A DNA stretch of 64,000 nt from Actinomadura graeca (lineage in GTDB: Bacteria; Actinomycetota; Actinomycetes; Streptosporangiales; Streptosporangiaceae), in NCBI RefSeq assembly GCF_019175365.1, contig NZ_CP059572.1:6138001-6202000 (forward strand), in the 5' to 3' direction. The notes beneath the pieces were generated by a model. The model did not search any database, was not told the DNA's origin, and saw nothing but the letters and a program-made list of their open reading frames with translations. A program made the translations under genes and the position numbers. This document shows, one piece after another, positions 45,402 through 53,846 of the stretch (positions within the stretch are counted from its first letter, which is position 1; the number at the start of each line of letters is the position of its first letter).

Positions 45402-46421
45402 GTGACCCGTTCCCTCCCGGCCGGACGAGCAAAGGACACCGCCCTGAACGCCAGCCACGCCCCCAGCGCGTCCCCCCGCGTGCCCTCTCCCCGCGCGGCG
45501 GCCGCGACCCGCGATCTCACCGACCCGATGAAGGACTACCTGTCCCGCATCGGGCGCACCGCGCTGCTGACCGCCGACAAAGAGGTCGAGCTGGCCAAGC
45601 GCATCGAGGCCGGACTGTTCGCCCGCGAGCGGCTGGAGACGCGACCCGGCCTGTCCCGGGAGGACCGCGAGGACCTGGCGTGGATCGTCGCCGACGGTGT
45701 CCGGGCCAAGGAGCACATGGTCGAGGCCAACCTGCGGCTCGTCGTCTCGCTCGCCAAGCGCTACATGGGCCACGGGCTGCCGCTCAACGACCTCGTCCAG
45801 GAGGGCAACCTCGGGCTGATCCGCGCGGTCGAGAAGTTCGAGTACCGGCGCGGCCTGAAGTTCTCCACCTACGCCGTCTGGTGGATCAAGCAGGCCATCA
45901 GCCGCGCGCTCGCCGACCAGAGCCGCACGATCCGCATCCCCGTGCACGTCGTCGAGGTGCTCAACCGGATGACCCGGCTGCGCCGGACGCTGGCGCAGGA
46001 CCTCGGCCGCGAGCCGACCTCGGCGGAGCTGGCCACCGAGCTGGACGTCACCACCGAGAAGGTGGAGTGGCTGCGCCGGCAGGCCCGCGAGCCGCTGTCG
46101 CTGCACACCCCGCTCGGCGAGGACGGCGACGGCGAGCTCGGCGACGTCATCGAGGACCCCGACGGCGGCGACCCCGCCGACGTCGTCGCGTCCTCGATGC
46201 TGCGGGGCCGGCTCGACGCCGTCCTGGAGACGCTCACCGAACGCGAGGCGGGCGTCATCTCGATGCGCTTCGGGCTCGCCGGCGGCGAGCCGAAGACCCT
46301 TGAGGAGGTCGGCAAGGTCTACGGCGTGACCCGCGAGCGAATTCGGCAGATCGAGTCCAAGGGGATGCACAAGCTGCGCCACCCGTCACGCCGCGAAACC
46401 CTCGCCGACCTGCTCGGCTGA
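45402..46421 (+). CDS. group 2 sigma-70 factor (HrdB/SigB-related)
   Basis: 339 aa. After 38 variable residues, sigma regions follow: 1.2 ([36 protein letters not shown]), 2 ([71 protein letters not shown]), 3 and 4 ([52 protein letters not shown]). It is close to the Streptomyces HrdA/HrdD group, non-essential relatives of the main sigma factor. Region 1.1 is absent, as in group 2 factors. The GTG at 45402 has only a badly placed GAGG; a leaderless or other start is possible. A TetR gene is divergent. Confidence 0.9.
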   Translation: MTRSLPAGRAKDTALNASHAPSASPRVPSPRAAAATRDLTDPMKDYLSRIGRTALLTADKEVELAKRIEAGLFARERLETRPGLSREDREDLAWIVADGVRAKEHMVEANLRLVVSLAKRYMGHGLPLNDLVQEGNLGLIRAVEKFEYRRGLKFSTYAVWWIKQAISRALADQSRTIRIPVHVVEVLNRMTRLRRTLAQDLGREPTSAELATELDVTTEKVEWLRRQAREPLSLHTPLGEDGDGELGDVIEDPDGGDPADVVASSMLRGRLDAVLETLTEREAGVISMRFGLAGGEPKTLEEVGKVYGVTRERIRQIESKGMHKLRHPSRRETLADLLG

Positions 46422-46575
46422 CCCTCTCCGGGCCGGCGGCGCCGACCGCCTGCCCTGCCTCCGGCAAGCACGCCGTCTTCGGAATCACATCGATTTCCTC
46501 CCCGGGTGGGATGACACTGTGGGGGGTCTCCGAGAAGACTTCTGTCGACGTAACGCGAACTGGAGAGAGACGAGG

Positions 46576-47964
46576 ATGACGGCGAGGCGGTTCGTACGGG
46601 CCATACGGCCCGCGGCCACCGGTACGGGGGGACGCCCGGCGGGGCGTCCGGGACGGCGCGCGACGCGAGGGACGGCGATGGGGGTCGCTGCGGTGCTCGC
46701 GCTGGGACTTGTCCAGGGGTCGGCAGCGGCCATGCTCCCCGCACCCGCCCCCGGGCCCGCCTTCATCGCCCCGGACGCCCCCGGCGGCACCGCGCCCGGC
46801 ATCGAGCCCGCCAAGCTCCGGGCCACGCTCGACGCCGTCCACGACGCCGGCATGTACGGGATCTTCTCCGCCGTCCGGGACGGCGAGAAGCGGTGGAACG
46901 GCGCGTCCGGCACCGCCGACGCGCGGACCGGGCGCCCCGTCACCGACGGCATGCAGACACGCGTGGGAAGCATCACCAAGACGTTCGTCGCCACCGCGAT
47001 CCTCCAGCAGGTGGAGAAGGGCACCGTCCAGCTGGACACGCCGATCGGCACCTACCTGCCGGACGTGTTCCCCGGGCAGCGCGGACAGCAGGTCACCGTC
47101 CGGATGCTGCTGAACCACACCAGCGGCATCGGCGACTATCTCGTCTACGCGTTCCCGTCCATCACCGAATGGTCGTCCAAGAGCCTGGACACCGAGCGCC
47201 TCCGCACGGTCAGCGCGAGACAGCTCATCGACTGGGGGCTGCAAGCGCCGCCCACCGGCGACCCCGGCGAGCACTGGGCGTACTCCAACACCAACTACAT
47301 CGCCGCCGGGTTGCTCCTGGAGAAGGTGACCGGCACCAAGGCGGAGACGTACATCACCCGGAACGTGATCGGCAAGGCCGGTCTGAAGCACACGTACTTC
47401 CCGTCCGGCCCCGGAATCCAAGGGCCGCACCCGCGGATGTACGAGTCGCTCTACCGGCACCTGGACCCGCCGCGCGACTACAGCACGTTCAACATGAGCT
47501 GGGCCTGGACCGCGGGTTCGCTGGTGTCCACCGTGGACGACCTCAACACCTTCTACCGGGCGCTGTTCACCGGCGGGCTCATCAGCCCGCTCTCCTTGGC
47601 GCAGATGCAGCAGACCGTGCCCGTCAAGGACACCGACGGCAACGTGACCATGAAATACGGCCTCGGCATCTACTCCCTGACCGCGCCGTGCGGCACGTAC
47701 TGGGGGCACAACGGCATCGTCTTCGGCGCGGGCACCCAGTCGCTGACGAGCGCGGACGGCCGGCGGCAGGTCTCCTTCAGCGTCAACCTCACGAAGTACC
47801 AGCGGCTCGACGCCGACGGCGCCCCGGTGCCCGACCCGATCGACAGCGCCCTCGGCGCCCACGCCACCCAGGCGCTCTGCGGCGCGCAGGCGGCGGTGCC
47901 GTCCTCCGAGCCCGGGCCCGTCTTCCGCGCGATGCCGCTGCAGTTCGCGCGGACGGCCCCCTGA
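46576..47964 (+). CDS. secreted serine hydrolase (beta-lactamase class C / DD-peptidase type)
   Basis: 462 aa. A long basic n-region (TARRFVRAIRPAATGTGGRPAGRPGRR) leads to a hydrophobic core (GVAAVLALGLVQGSAAAML), so it is exported. The penicillin-binding fold has all three motifs: SITK (VGSITKTFVATAI, nucleophile Ser), YSNTNY (YXN) and WGHNG in place of KTG/HXG. This is the family of R61-type D-alanyl-D-alanine carboxypeptidases and esterases; resistance to beta-lactams cannot be inferred. The ATG at 46576 follows GGAGAGAGACGAGG. A short degenerate repeat with CCTGAGC begins at its stop codon. Confidence 0.9.
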   Translation: MTARRFVRAIRPAATGTGGRPAGRPGRRATRGTAMGVAAVLALGLVQGSAAAMLPAPAPGPAFIAPDAPGGTAPGIEPAKLRATLDAVHDAGMYGIFSAVRDGEKRWNGASGTADARTGRPVTDGMQTRVGSITKTFVATAILQQVEKGTVQLDTPIGTYLPDVFPGQRGQQVTVRMLLNHTSGIGDYLVYAFPSITEWSSKSLDTERLRTVSARQLIDWGLQAPPTGDPGEHWAYSNTNYIAAGLLLEKVTGTKAETYITRNVIGKAGLKHTYFPSGPGIQGPHPRMYESLYRHLDPPRDYSTFNMSWAWTAGSLVSTVDDLNTFYRALFTGGLISPLSLAQMQQTVPVKDTDGNVTMKYGLGIYSLTAPCGTYWGHNGIVFGAGTQSLTSADGRRQVSFSVNLTKYQRLDADGAPVPDPIDSALGAHATQALCGAQAAVPSSEPGPVFRAMPLQFARTAP

Positions 47965-48027
47965 GCCGGTGCCTTGAGCCGGCGGCGCCCTGAGCTCGCG
48001 TCCTGAGCTAGTGCCCTGACCTGCGGC
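47959..48027. repeat. degenerate CCTGAGC tandem repeat at the 3' end of the serine hydrolase gene
   Basis: About five copies of a 13-16 nt unit (CCTGAGCCGGTG, CTTGAGCCGGCGG, CCTGAGCTCGCGT, CCTGAGCTAGTGC, CCTGACCTGCGG). The first copy contains the stop codon of the upstream gene. Confidence 0.6.
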
Positions 48028-48052
48028 GACGCCGACTGTCAGAGGCGTCCTC

Positions 48053-48058
48053 TAGCGT
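48053..48058 (+). promoter_or_regulatory. -10 element of a leaderless promoter for the DUF6493-like gene
   Basis: TAGCGT is followed by 7 nt and the ATG at 48066, with no ribosome binding site. Confidence 0.45.
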
Positions 48059-48065
48059 GCCCGGC

Positions 48066-50066
48066 ATGTCGAGCCCAGCCGTGCACGCACCCGCCGAGGC
48101 GTCCGAGGCCATCGCGGACGCCGACGCTTCCGGCGCGGCCTGGGCCGAGATCGCGGGCCTCATCGACGCCCGCGACGCCCACGGCTTGGCCCGCGCCGTC
48201 CGCGCCCCCGGCGCCGCGGAACGGCGCGCGGTCGCCAGAGAGCTCCCCTGCCACGTCACGCTGGTCCGCTCGCGCCGCGAGCCCTGGGAGGGCATCGACG
48301 ACCACGCCGCGGCGTCCCGCGCCGTCGGCGCGGGCACCCTGAGTGGCGCCTCGGCGGTCGCCGCCTGGCTGACCCGCCGCGAGTTCAACTCCCGATGGGC
48401 CGGCGAGCACACCGACACCGACCGCCTGCTGGGCCTCTGGGACGACCCGTCCCACCCCGAGGTCGTCGCGCAGTGCCTGGCGCGGGCGCTGGCCGAGCGG
48501 CGGGCCGGGGACGCCGACCGCGCCCTGATGACCTTGGCCGCCCGCGGGGACCTGCCCGCCACCGCGCTCGGCCGCCGCATCGGCCACCTCGCCCTGAAAG
48601 GGCGAATCCGGCTCGTCCGCGTCGTCGAGGCACTGGAACGCGCCGCCGACGCGGGCGCCTACGCCCGGGTGTGGGACGTGACAGCCGCCGCCCTACCCGT
48701 CCTGCACCCGGGCCCCGGCCGCCGTCCCCTGCACGCCCACGACCGGCTGATCGGCCTCGGCACCCGCACGGCCCGCTGGTCGGGCGCCCGCGGCCGCATT
48801 CCCGAGATCGAGGAGCTGGCGGCCCGCCCGGGCTCGTCCAATGTCGTCCGCGAGGCCCGCGCCCTGCACGACCTGCTCAGGAGGTCATGTGACCAGATTC
48901 GAGGGGTCGGTGTTCGCACCGCACAGCACGACGGTCACGCGCTCGCCGGGGGCGGGACGGTACGCGCCCGCGCGGAGGGCGGCGACGGCCGCGGCCGTCC
49001 CGTGCTCGACGGCCAGCCGGTACCCGCTCCACAGGAACCGGCGGGCCTCGACGATCGCCTCGTCGGTGACGAGCACCGGCAGGACGTCCGTGCGGGCGGC
49101 CACGTCGTAGGCGATGTCCCCGAGCCGCGACGCTCCGAGCGAGTCGGCGGCGACCCCGGAGACCTCCACGTCCACGGGGCGCCCGGCGCGCAGGGCGCGT
49201 TCCAGCGTCGGCGCGTTCGCGGGCTCGGCGCCGACCACGCGCGCGTGCCCCTCCAGCGCCGCGGCGACGCCCGCCATGAGGCCGCCGCCGCCGACCGCCA
49301 GCAGGACGGTGTCGACCTCGCCGCCCGTCTGCTCCAGGATCTCCAGCCCCAGCGTGCCCTGGCCGGAGCAGACGTCCGGCTGGTCGTAAGGGTGGCAGAA
49401 CAGCGCGCCCGTGTCGGCGGCGTGCTTGGTGGCGGCCTCGTGCGCGTCGGCGTAGCGGGTGCCGACCTGGACGACCGCCGCGCCGAGCGCCCGCAGTCCC
49501 GCGACCTTCACCGCGGGCGCGGTCTCCGGGACGAACACCTCGGCGGGCACACCCGCCCGGGCCGCGGCGTAGGCGAAGGCCAGGCCCGCGTTGCCGCCCG
49601 AGGCCGCCACGACGCCGACGCGGGGGAGCCGCCCGGCGGCCTGAGCGGCGAGGATGTGGCTGAACGCGCCGCGTGTCTTGAACGAGCCCGTGTGCTGGGT
49701 GTGTTCGAGCTTCAGCCACATCCGTTCGGCGGACACGGCCTCCCCTGCGGCGGGAATGGCGTCGACGGCCAGAAGCGGCGTCCTGCGGACCCGTCCCGCG
49801 ATCCGTTCCGCGGCGGCCTCGACGTCCGGACGAGCGATCACGACGCGTCCCTCCCTCCCGCACGGCCCGCGCCGTGCCCCGGCCCTCATCCCTACCAGGC
49901 GCCGCCCCCACCCGGCCCCGGCGCCGGAGATCAAGGCGCGTTCGGAGGGCCACCCGTCACCCACCCCCACCCGACGGCCGCCTTCCAACCGCCACCACAC
50001 CCGCCCGAGCCCGTCCCCGTCCCACCACCGGCTGCCACCGGCTCATATGGGGACGCCCAAATGTGA
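48066..50066 (+). CDS. DUF6493-like protein, internally deleted and lacking its natural stop
   Basis: The frame from 48066 is open to 50066 (666 codons), but only the first about 275 residues look like protein. LARAVRAPGAAERRAVARELPCH and VAAWLTRREFNSRWAGEHTDTDRLL resemble the N-terminus of actinobacterial DUF6493 proteins, and TALGRRIGHLALKGRIRLVRVVEALERAADAGAYARVWDV and GARGRIPEIEELAARPGSSNVVREARALHDLL resemble their C-terminus. From memory these proteins are roughly three times longer, so the middle is missing. Past 48885 the frame runs antisense to the intact threonine dehydratase gene. A TGA at 48890 would be in frame after a one-base insertion. Probably a decaying gene. Confidence 0.55.
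   Translation: MSSPAVHAPAEASEAIADADASGAAWAEIAGLIDARDAHGLARAVRAPGAAERRAVARELPCHVTLVRSRREPWEGIDDHAAASRAVGAGTLSGASAVAAWLTRREFNSRWAGEHTDTDRLLGLWDDPSHPEVVAQCLARALAERRAGDADRALMTLAARGDLPATALGRRIGHLALKGRIRLVRVVEALERAADAGAYARVWDVTAAALPVLHPGPGRRPLHAHDRLIGLGTRTARWSGARGRIPEIEELAARPGSSNVVREARALHDLLRRSCDQIRGVGVRTAQHDGHALAGGGTVRARAEGGDGRGRPVLDGQPVPAPQEPAGLDDRLVGDEHRQDVRAGGHVVGDVPEPRRSERVGGDPGDLHVHGAPGAQGAFQRRRVRGLGADHARVPLQRRGDARHEAAAADRQQDGVDLAARLLQDLQPQRALAGADVRLVVRVAEQRARVGGVLGGGLVRVGVAGADLDDRRAERPQSRDLHRGRGLRDEHLGGHTRPGRGVGEGQARVAARGRHDADAGEPPGGLSGEDVAERAACLERARVLGVFELQPHPFGGHGLPCGGNGVDGQKRRPADPSRDPFRGGLDVRTSDHDASLPPARPAPCPGPHPYQAPPPPGPGAGDQGAFGGPPVTHPHPTAAFQPPPHPPEPVPVPPPAATGSYGDAQM
48885..49841 (-). 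CDS. threonine/serine dehydratase (PLP enzyme)
   Basis: 318 aa. The PLP lysine is in TGSFKTRGAFSHI, preceded by RMWLKLEHTQHTGSFK; the phosphate-binding loop is VGGGGLMAGVAAAL; ASGGNAGLAFAYAAARAGVPAEVFVPETAPAVKVAGLRALGA is the usual substrate loop with SGGNAG. Such enzymes deaminate threonine or serine to the keto acid; no ACT regulatory domain is present, so it is a catabolic or short form rather than the feedback-controlled biosynthetic one. The GTG at 49841 follows GGGAGGGACG with 8-nt spacing. Its last codons overlap the damaged DUF6493-like gene on the other strand. Confidence 0.9.
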   Translation of the reverse strand: MIARPDVEAAAERIAGRVRRTPLLAVDAIPAAGEAVSAERMWLKLEHTQHTGSFKTRGAFSHILAAQAAGRLPRVGVVAASGGNAGLAFAYAAARAGVPAEVFVPETAPAVKVAGLRALGAAVVQVGTRYADAHEAATKHAADTGALFCHPYDQPDVCSGQGTLGLEILEQTGGEVDTVLLAVGGGGLMAGVAAALEGHARVVGAEPANAPTLERALRAGRPVDVEVSGVAADSLGASRLGDIAYDVAARTDVLPVLVTDEAIVEARRFLWSGYRLAVEHGTAAAVAALRAGAYRPAPGERVTVVLCGANTDPSNLVT

Positions 50067-50081
50067 GACGCGGCCGTGTGC
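49842..50081. other. gene-free region upstream of the dehydratase gene
   Basis: Proline-rich open frames here are by-products of base composition. Nothing resembling a terminator or an operator stands out. It leads into the 24-nt repeat array. Confidence 0.4.
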
Positions 50082-50270
50082 GTGCAAGGCCATCTCACTG
50101 TGTCTGTGCAGGGCCGCTTCAGCGTCTCCGTGCAGGGATGCCTCAGTGCGTCCGTGCAGGGACGCGGCCGTGTTCGTGTGGGGGTCGCTTCAGCGTGTCC
50201 GGGCGGGGTCGCTTCAGTGTGTCCATGTAGGGCCGCGGCCGTGTCCGTGCAAGGCCGCCTCAGCGCGTCC
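50082..50270. repeat. 24-nt tandem repeat array, eight imperfect copies
   Basis: Copies begin at 50082, 50106, 50130, 50154, 50178, 50201, 50225 and 50247 (22-24 nt each), consensus about GTGCAGGGCCGCTTCAGCGTGTCC. Translated in one plus frame it would give a VQGRFSVS-like octapeptide repeat, but no start signal supports a gene. The minus strand carries CTGAAGC in several units. The array is 42 bp downstream of the ECF42 sigma stop and upstream of the dehydratase gene. Confidence 0.85.
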
Positions 50271-50311
50271 GCACGACCCGTTCCCGCGCGTGGGCGGGTG
50301 GCGGGTTGTTG

Positions 50312-51574
50312 TCAGGGGGTGCGGAGGGAGGCCGCCCGGGCTAGCAGGATTCGTTGTTCGGGCGCGTTGCGGGTGAGTCCGGCGGCGCGTTCGAACTCGG
50401 CTCGGGCCTCTTCGGGGCGTCCGAGCCGGGCGAGCAGGTCGCCTCGCACGCTCGGCAGCAGGTGGTAGCCACGTAGGGACGGCTCGTCCGCCAGGGCGTC
50501 GGCGAGCGCCAGGCCCGCCGCCGGGCCGTCCGCCATGCCGACTGCGACGGCGCGGTTCAGCTCGACGACCGGGGACGGCGCGACCCGCGCGAGGATCCCG
50601 TACAGCGACGCGATCTGTCGCCAGTCGGTGTCCTCGGCGGTGAGGGCCTGCGCGTGGCAGGCGGCGATGGCGGCCTGCAGGACGTACGGGCCCGGCGGCC
50701 CGCCGATCTCCTTCGCCCGCAGCAGGGCGGCGAAGCCGCGGCGGATGAGGAGCCGGTCCCACAGCGCGCGGTCCTGCTCGCGCAACGGGACGGGCTCGCC
50801 GGACGGCCCCGTCCGCGCCCGCGTCCGGGACGCCTGGATCTCCATCAGCGCGGTGAGCCCGTGCACCTCGGGCTCGTCCGGGGCGAGCCCGGCGAGGATC
50901 CGGCCGAGCCGCAGCGCCTCCTGGCACAGCTCCGCGCGGACCCAGTTCTCGCCCGCGGTCGCCGTGTACCCCTCGTTGAAGATCAGGTAGACGACCTCCA
51001 GCACGGAGGACAGCCGGGCCGCCCGGTCGGGGCCCTCGGGGACCTCGAACGGCACGCCCGCCTCCGTCAGCGTCCGCTTGGCCCGGACGATCCGCTGCGC
51101 GACCGTCGGCTCCGGGACGAGGAACGCCCGCGCGATCTCGTCGGTGGCCAGCCCGCCCAGCATCCGCAGCGTGAGCGCCACCCTCGCCTGCGTGGACAGC
51201 ACCGGATGGCAGGCGGTGAACACCAGCCGGAGCACGTCGTCCTCGATGCGCTCCTCATCGAGGACGGTTTCGAACTCCGGCGGCAGCTCCCCGGCCTCCA
51301 GCCCGTGCCCGATCTCGGCGAGCTTGCTCTCCAGCCGCCGCTCCCGGCGGATCCGGTCGATGGCGCGGCGTTTGCCGACGGCCATGAGCCAGGCGCCCGG
51401 GTTGTCCGGGACGCCTGACTCGGGCCACTGCTCGAGCGCGGCGACCAGCGCGTCCTGCGCCAGTTCCTCGGCGAGGCCGACGTCGCGGACCATGCGGGCG
51501 AGCCCGGCGATGATCCGCGCGGACTCCATCCGCCACACCGCGTCGATGCCCGCCCGCACCCCGGAAGCCGTCAC
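50312..51574 (-). CDS. ECF42-type RNA polymerase sigma factor with C-terminal extension
   Basis: 420 aa. Regions 2 and 4 at the N-terminus: AVWRMESARIIAGLARMVRDVGLAEELAQDALVAALEQWP, NPGAWLMAVGKRRAIDRIRRE, then LTLRMLGGLATDEIARAFLVPEPTVAQRIVRAKRTL. A long helical C-terminal domain (SVLEVVYLIFNEGYTATAGENWVRAELCQEALRLGRIL ... TEDTDWRQIASLYGILARVAPSPVVELNRAVAV ... FERAAGLTRNAPEQRILLARAA) is typical of the ECF42 family, which is controlled by this extension rather than by an anti-sigma factor. The upstream DGPF gene, 50 bp away, is its standard partner. Confidence 0.92.
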   Translation of the reverse strand: MTASGVRAGIDAVWRMESARIIAGLARMVRDVGLAEELAQDALVAALEQWPESGVPDNPGAWLMAVGKRRAIDRIRRERRLESKLAEIGHGLEAGELPPEFETVLDEERIEDDVLRLVFTACHPVLSTQARVALTLRMLGGLATDEIARAFLVPEPTVAQRIVRAKRTLTEAGVPFEVPEGPDRAARLSSVLEVVYLIFNEGYTATAGENWVRAELCQEALRLGRILAGLAPDEPEVHGLTALMEIQASRTRARTGPSGEPVPLREQDRALWDRLLIRRGFAALLRAKEIGGPPGPYVLQAAIAACHAQALTAEDTDWRQIASLYGILARVAPSPVVELNRAVAVGMADGPAAGLALADALADEPSLRGYHLLPSVRGDLLARLGRPEEARAEFERAAGLTRNAPEQRILLARAASLRTP

Positions 51575-51624
51575 GCCGCCGATGACAGCACCCGTGCCGC
51601 CCGCCGCGCAAGCTCACCGGAGGA

Positions 51625-51978
51625 TCACCCCTCGGGGAACGGGTCGTCCGGGCCGAAGACCTGCTTGATGACGCCCTCACCGTCGCCGACGATCCGCCAG
51701 AAACGGCGGGACAGCTCGATCGCCTCCTCCCGGGTGCGCACCTCGACCAGCGCGAAGCCGACCACGGACTCCTTGGCCTCGGTGAACGGGCCGTCGGTGA
51801 CGGTCACCTTCCCGCCAAACGAGGTGATGCGCGTGCCGTGCGGCTCCAGCCCGCCGGTCGCGAGCAGCACGCCCGACCGGGACATCTCGGCGATGAACGC
51901 GCCCATCTCGGCCTGGAGGTTCTCGTCCGGCGGGCCGGCCTGCTCGCCGCTGTCCGTCGTCATCATCATGAAACGCAT
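51625..51978 (-). CDS. YCII/DGPF-domain protein
   Basis: 117 aa: MRFMMMTTDSGEQAGPPDENLQAEMGAFIAEMSRSGVLLATGGLEPHGTRI, then VTVTDGPFTEAKESVVGFALVEVRTREEAIELSRRFW. The DGPF motif and the YCII fold mark the family that is encoded next to ECF41/ECF42 sigma factors and probably supplies or is controlled by them. The ATG at 51978 begins the domain. Catalytic activity is unproven in the family. Confidence 0.92.
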   Translation of the reverse strand: MRFMMMTTDSGEQAGPPDENLQAEMGAFIAEMSRSGVLLATGGLEPHGTRITSFGGKVTVTDGPFTEAKESVVGFALVEVRTREEAIELSRRFWRIVGDGEGVIKQVFGPDDPFPEG

Positions 51979-52216
51979 CGTGCTGCCTCCTGTTCGCGTC
52001 CCGGGGTCTCCCGGGCCCTTCACCGAACGCGTCGAAGAGCGGGCGGCCGGATCGACATCGTGGACGAACTTTGCTCCGGCATTTTCTCGCGACCGCATCG
52101 TGCCAGGTCAGAGGGAAGGAGACGAGGGTCATGATCCTCTCCCCTTGGGGGCGCCCCGCTTATCCGAGTAACTTTGCCTCGAAGGCAGGAATTCTCGCGC
52201 CCAAGGAGGCGTCCCC

Positions 52217-53152
52217 GTGGGAGACCCGCCGCCCGGATTCGGCATGTCCGCAGCGCCTGGACCGCCCGGCCCGCCCGGCCCGCTCGCGGCGCAGGGCCGT
52301 GGGCTGCCGGGGCCGACGGTCCTGCGGATGCTCGTCGGCGCGCAGCTCAGGAGGCTGCGCGAGTCGGCCGGCATCTCCACCGAGGCCGCGGGGTATGAGA
52401 TCCGCGGCTCCCATTCCAAGATCAGCCGGATGGAGCTGGGCCGGGTCGGGTTCAAGGAGCGCGACGTCGCCGACCTGCTGACCCTGTACGGCGTGACCGA
52501 CGCCGCCCGCCGCGAGCCCCTCCTGCAACTGGTCGAGCACGCCAACACCCCCGCGTGGTGGCAGCGCTACGGGGACGTGGTCCCGACCTGGTTCGAGCCC
52601 TACCTCGGGCTCGAACAGGGCGCCGAGCTCGTCCGCGCGTACGAGGTCCAGGCGATCCCCGACCTGTTGCAGACCGAGGACTACGCCCGCGCGCTCATCC
52701 GCGCCCGGCACGCCGACGCGGCCGCCGACGAGGTCGAGCGCCGCGTCGAGCTGAGGATGCTGCGCGCCCGCGTCCTCGCCCGGGAGAACCCGGTGAAGTT
52801 CTGGGCGGTCCTCGACGAGGCGGCGCTCCGCCGCGCCGTCGGCGGTGCCGCGACGATGCGGGCGCAGCTGCGGCACCTGGCGGAGCTGGCCGCCGAGCCG
52901 AACATCACCGTCCAGGTGCTGCCGTTCGCCGCCGGAGGCCACGCCGGGGAGGGCGGCCCGGTGACGATCCTGCGCTTCGCCGAGCCCGAGCTGCCCGACG
53001 TCGTCTACATCGAGCAGCTCGCCGGGGCGTTCTACCCCGACCGCCCCGCCGAGGTCGTCCGCTACCGCGACGTGATGAACCGCCTGGGCGTCCAGGCGCA
53101 GGCCCCCGCCCGCACCCCGGCGATCCTCCACCACATCCTCACCCAGTTGTGA
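52217..53152 (+). CDS. XRE-family regulator with DUF5753 domain (without DUF397 partner)
   Basis: 311 aa from a GTG with AAGGAGG at 7 nt. About 35 Gly/Pro-rich residues (GPPGPPGPLAAQGRGLPGP) precede the helix-turn-helix (RMLVGAQLRRLRESAGISTEAAGYEIRGSHSKISRMELGRVGFKERDVADLL) and DUF5753 (TPAWWQRYGDVVPTWFEPYLGLEQGAELVRAYEVQAIPDLLQTEDYARALIRA and VLPFAAGGHAGEGGPVTILRF). It is a paralog of the protein at 34620 but no DUF397 gene follows; the next gene is convergent. Confidence 0.92.
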   Translation: MGDPPPGFGMSAAPGPPGPPGPLAAQGRGLPGPTVLRMLVGAQLRRLRESAGISTEAAGYEIRGSHSKISRMELGRVGFKERDVADLLTLYGVTDAARREPLLQLVEHANTPAWWQRYGDVVPTWFEPYLGLEQGAELVRAYEVQAIPDLLQTEDYARALIRARHADAAADEVERRVELRMLRARVLARENPVKFWAVLDEAALRRAVGGAATMRAQLRHLAELAAEPNITVQVLPFAAGGHAGEGGPVTILRFAEPELPDVVYIEQLAGAFYPDRPAEVVRYRDVMNRLGVQAQAPARTPAILHHILTQL

Positions 53153-53190
53153 CCGCCTGCCCGGCCGCGTCCGCGCGGCCGGGAGGGCGC

Positions 53191-53751
53191 CTACTTCTTG
53201 GCCGGGGTGTAGGTGGCGACGAGGACGCCGGACGCGAAGGCCGTGGTGCCCGCGAGCTCGAAGGACGCGGAGAAGTCCTTGTGGGTGAGGAGCTCGGACG
53301 GGTCGCCGGCGCCGACGATGACCGGGTGGATCCACAGGCGCAGCTCGTCCAGCAGCCCGTTCTCGGCGAGGACGCGGGACACCGGGCCGAAGCCGTACTG
53401 GAGGACGTCCTGGCCGTCCTCCTCCCGGAGCCGGCCGACCTCGGCGACGGTGTCGGCGCGCTTGATGATCGTGGTGTTGTTCCAGGTGGGCTTGGTGAGC
53501 GTGTCGGAGACGACGTAATGAGGGAGGTTGTTCATCCGGACGCCGAAGTCGCCGGTCGCCTCCTCCATCGACGGCCACGCCTCGGCGAAGCCGTCGTAGG
53601 TGCGGCGGCCCATCAGCAGTGCGCCGCTGGAGAACAGCAGGTCCCGGGCGTAGGCGGCGGCCTCCTCGTCGAAGTAGGCCGACGTCCAGTTCTGCGGGTT
53701 CTCGATGACGCCGTCGAGGGAGACGTACGTCGAATTGATGATCTTTCGCAT
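53191..53751 (-). CDS. dihydrofolate-reductase-like (RibD C-terminal family) protein
   Basis: 186 aa: MRKIINSTYVSLDGVIENPQNW, FSSGALLMGRRTYDGFAEAWPS, YVVSDTLTKPTWNNTTIIKRAD, YGFGPVSRVLAENGLLDELRLWIHPVIVGAG. This is the small one-domain RibD_C/YyaP group of presumed NADPH-dependent reductases. True folate reduction has not been shown for this group. Start is ATG at 53751. It converges with the regulator gene at 52217 and lies downstream of the T7SS locus. Confidence 0.92.
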   Translation of the reverse strand: MRKIINSTYVSLDGVIENPQNWTSAYFDEEAAAYARDLLFSSGALLMGRRTYDGFAEAWPSMEEATGDFGVRMNNLPHYVVSDTLTKPTWNNTTIIKRADTVAEVGRLREEDGQDVLQYGFGPVSRVLAENGLLDELRLWIHPVIVGAGDPSELLTHKDFSASFELAGTTAFASGVLVATYTPAKK

Positions 53752-53846
53752 GGTCTGCTCCAGGGTCTTTCGTGCCTTCGGCTCGATGGGACCTACCGTG
53801 CCCCGACCCTTTTACGGGATTCTTACGGTCCGCTCCGCGTGCGGGC

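Noticed and set aside
50082..50270. CRISPR array
   Set aside because: Units are directly adjacent with no spacers and no cas genes are nearby.
50076..50468. Plus-strand frame with an octapeptide repeat (VQGRFSVS-like)
   Set aside because: It is the translation of the 24-nt array; no ribosome binding site, and it runs antisense into the sigma factor gene.
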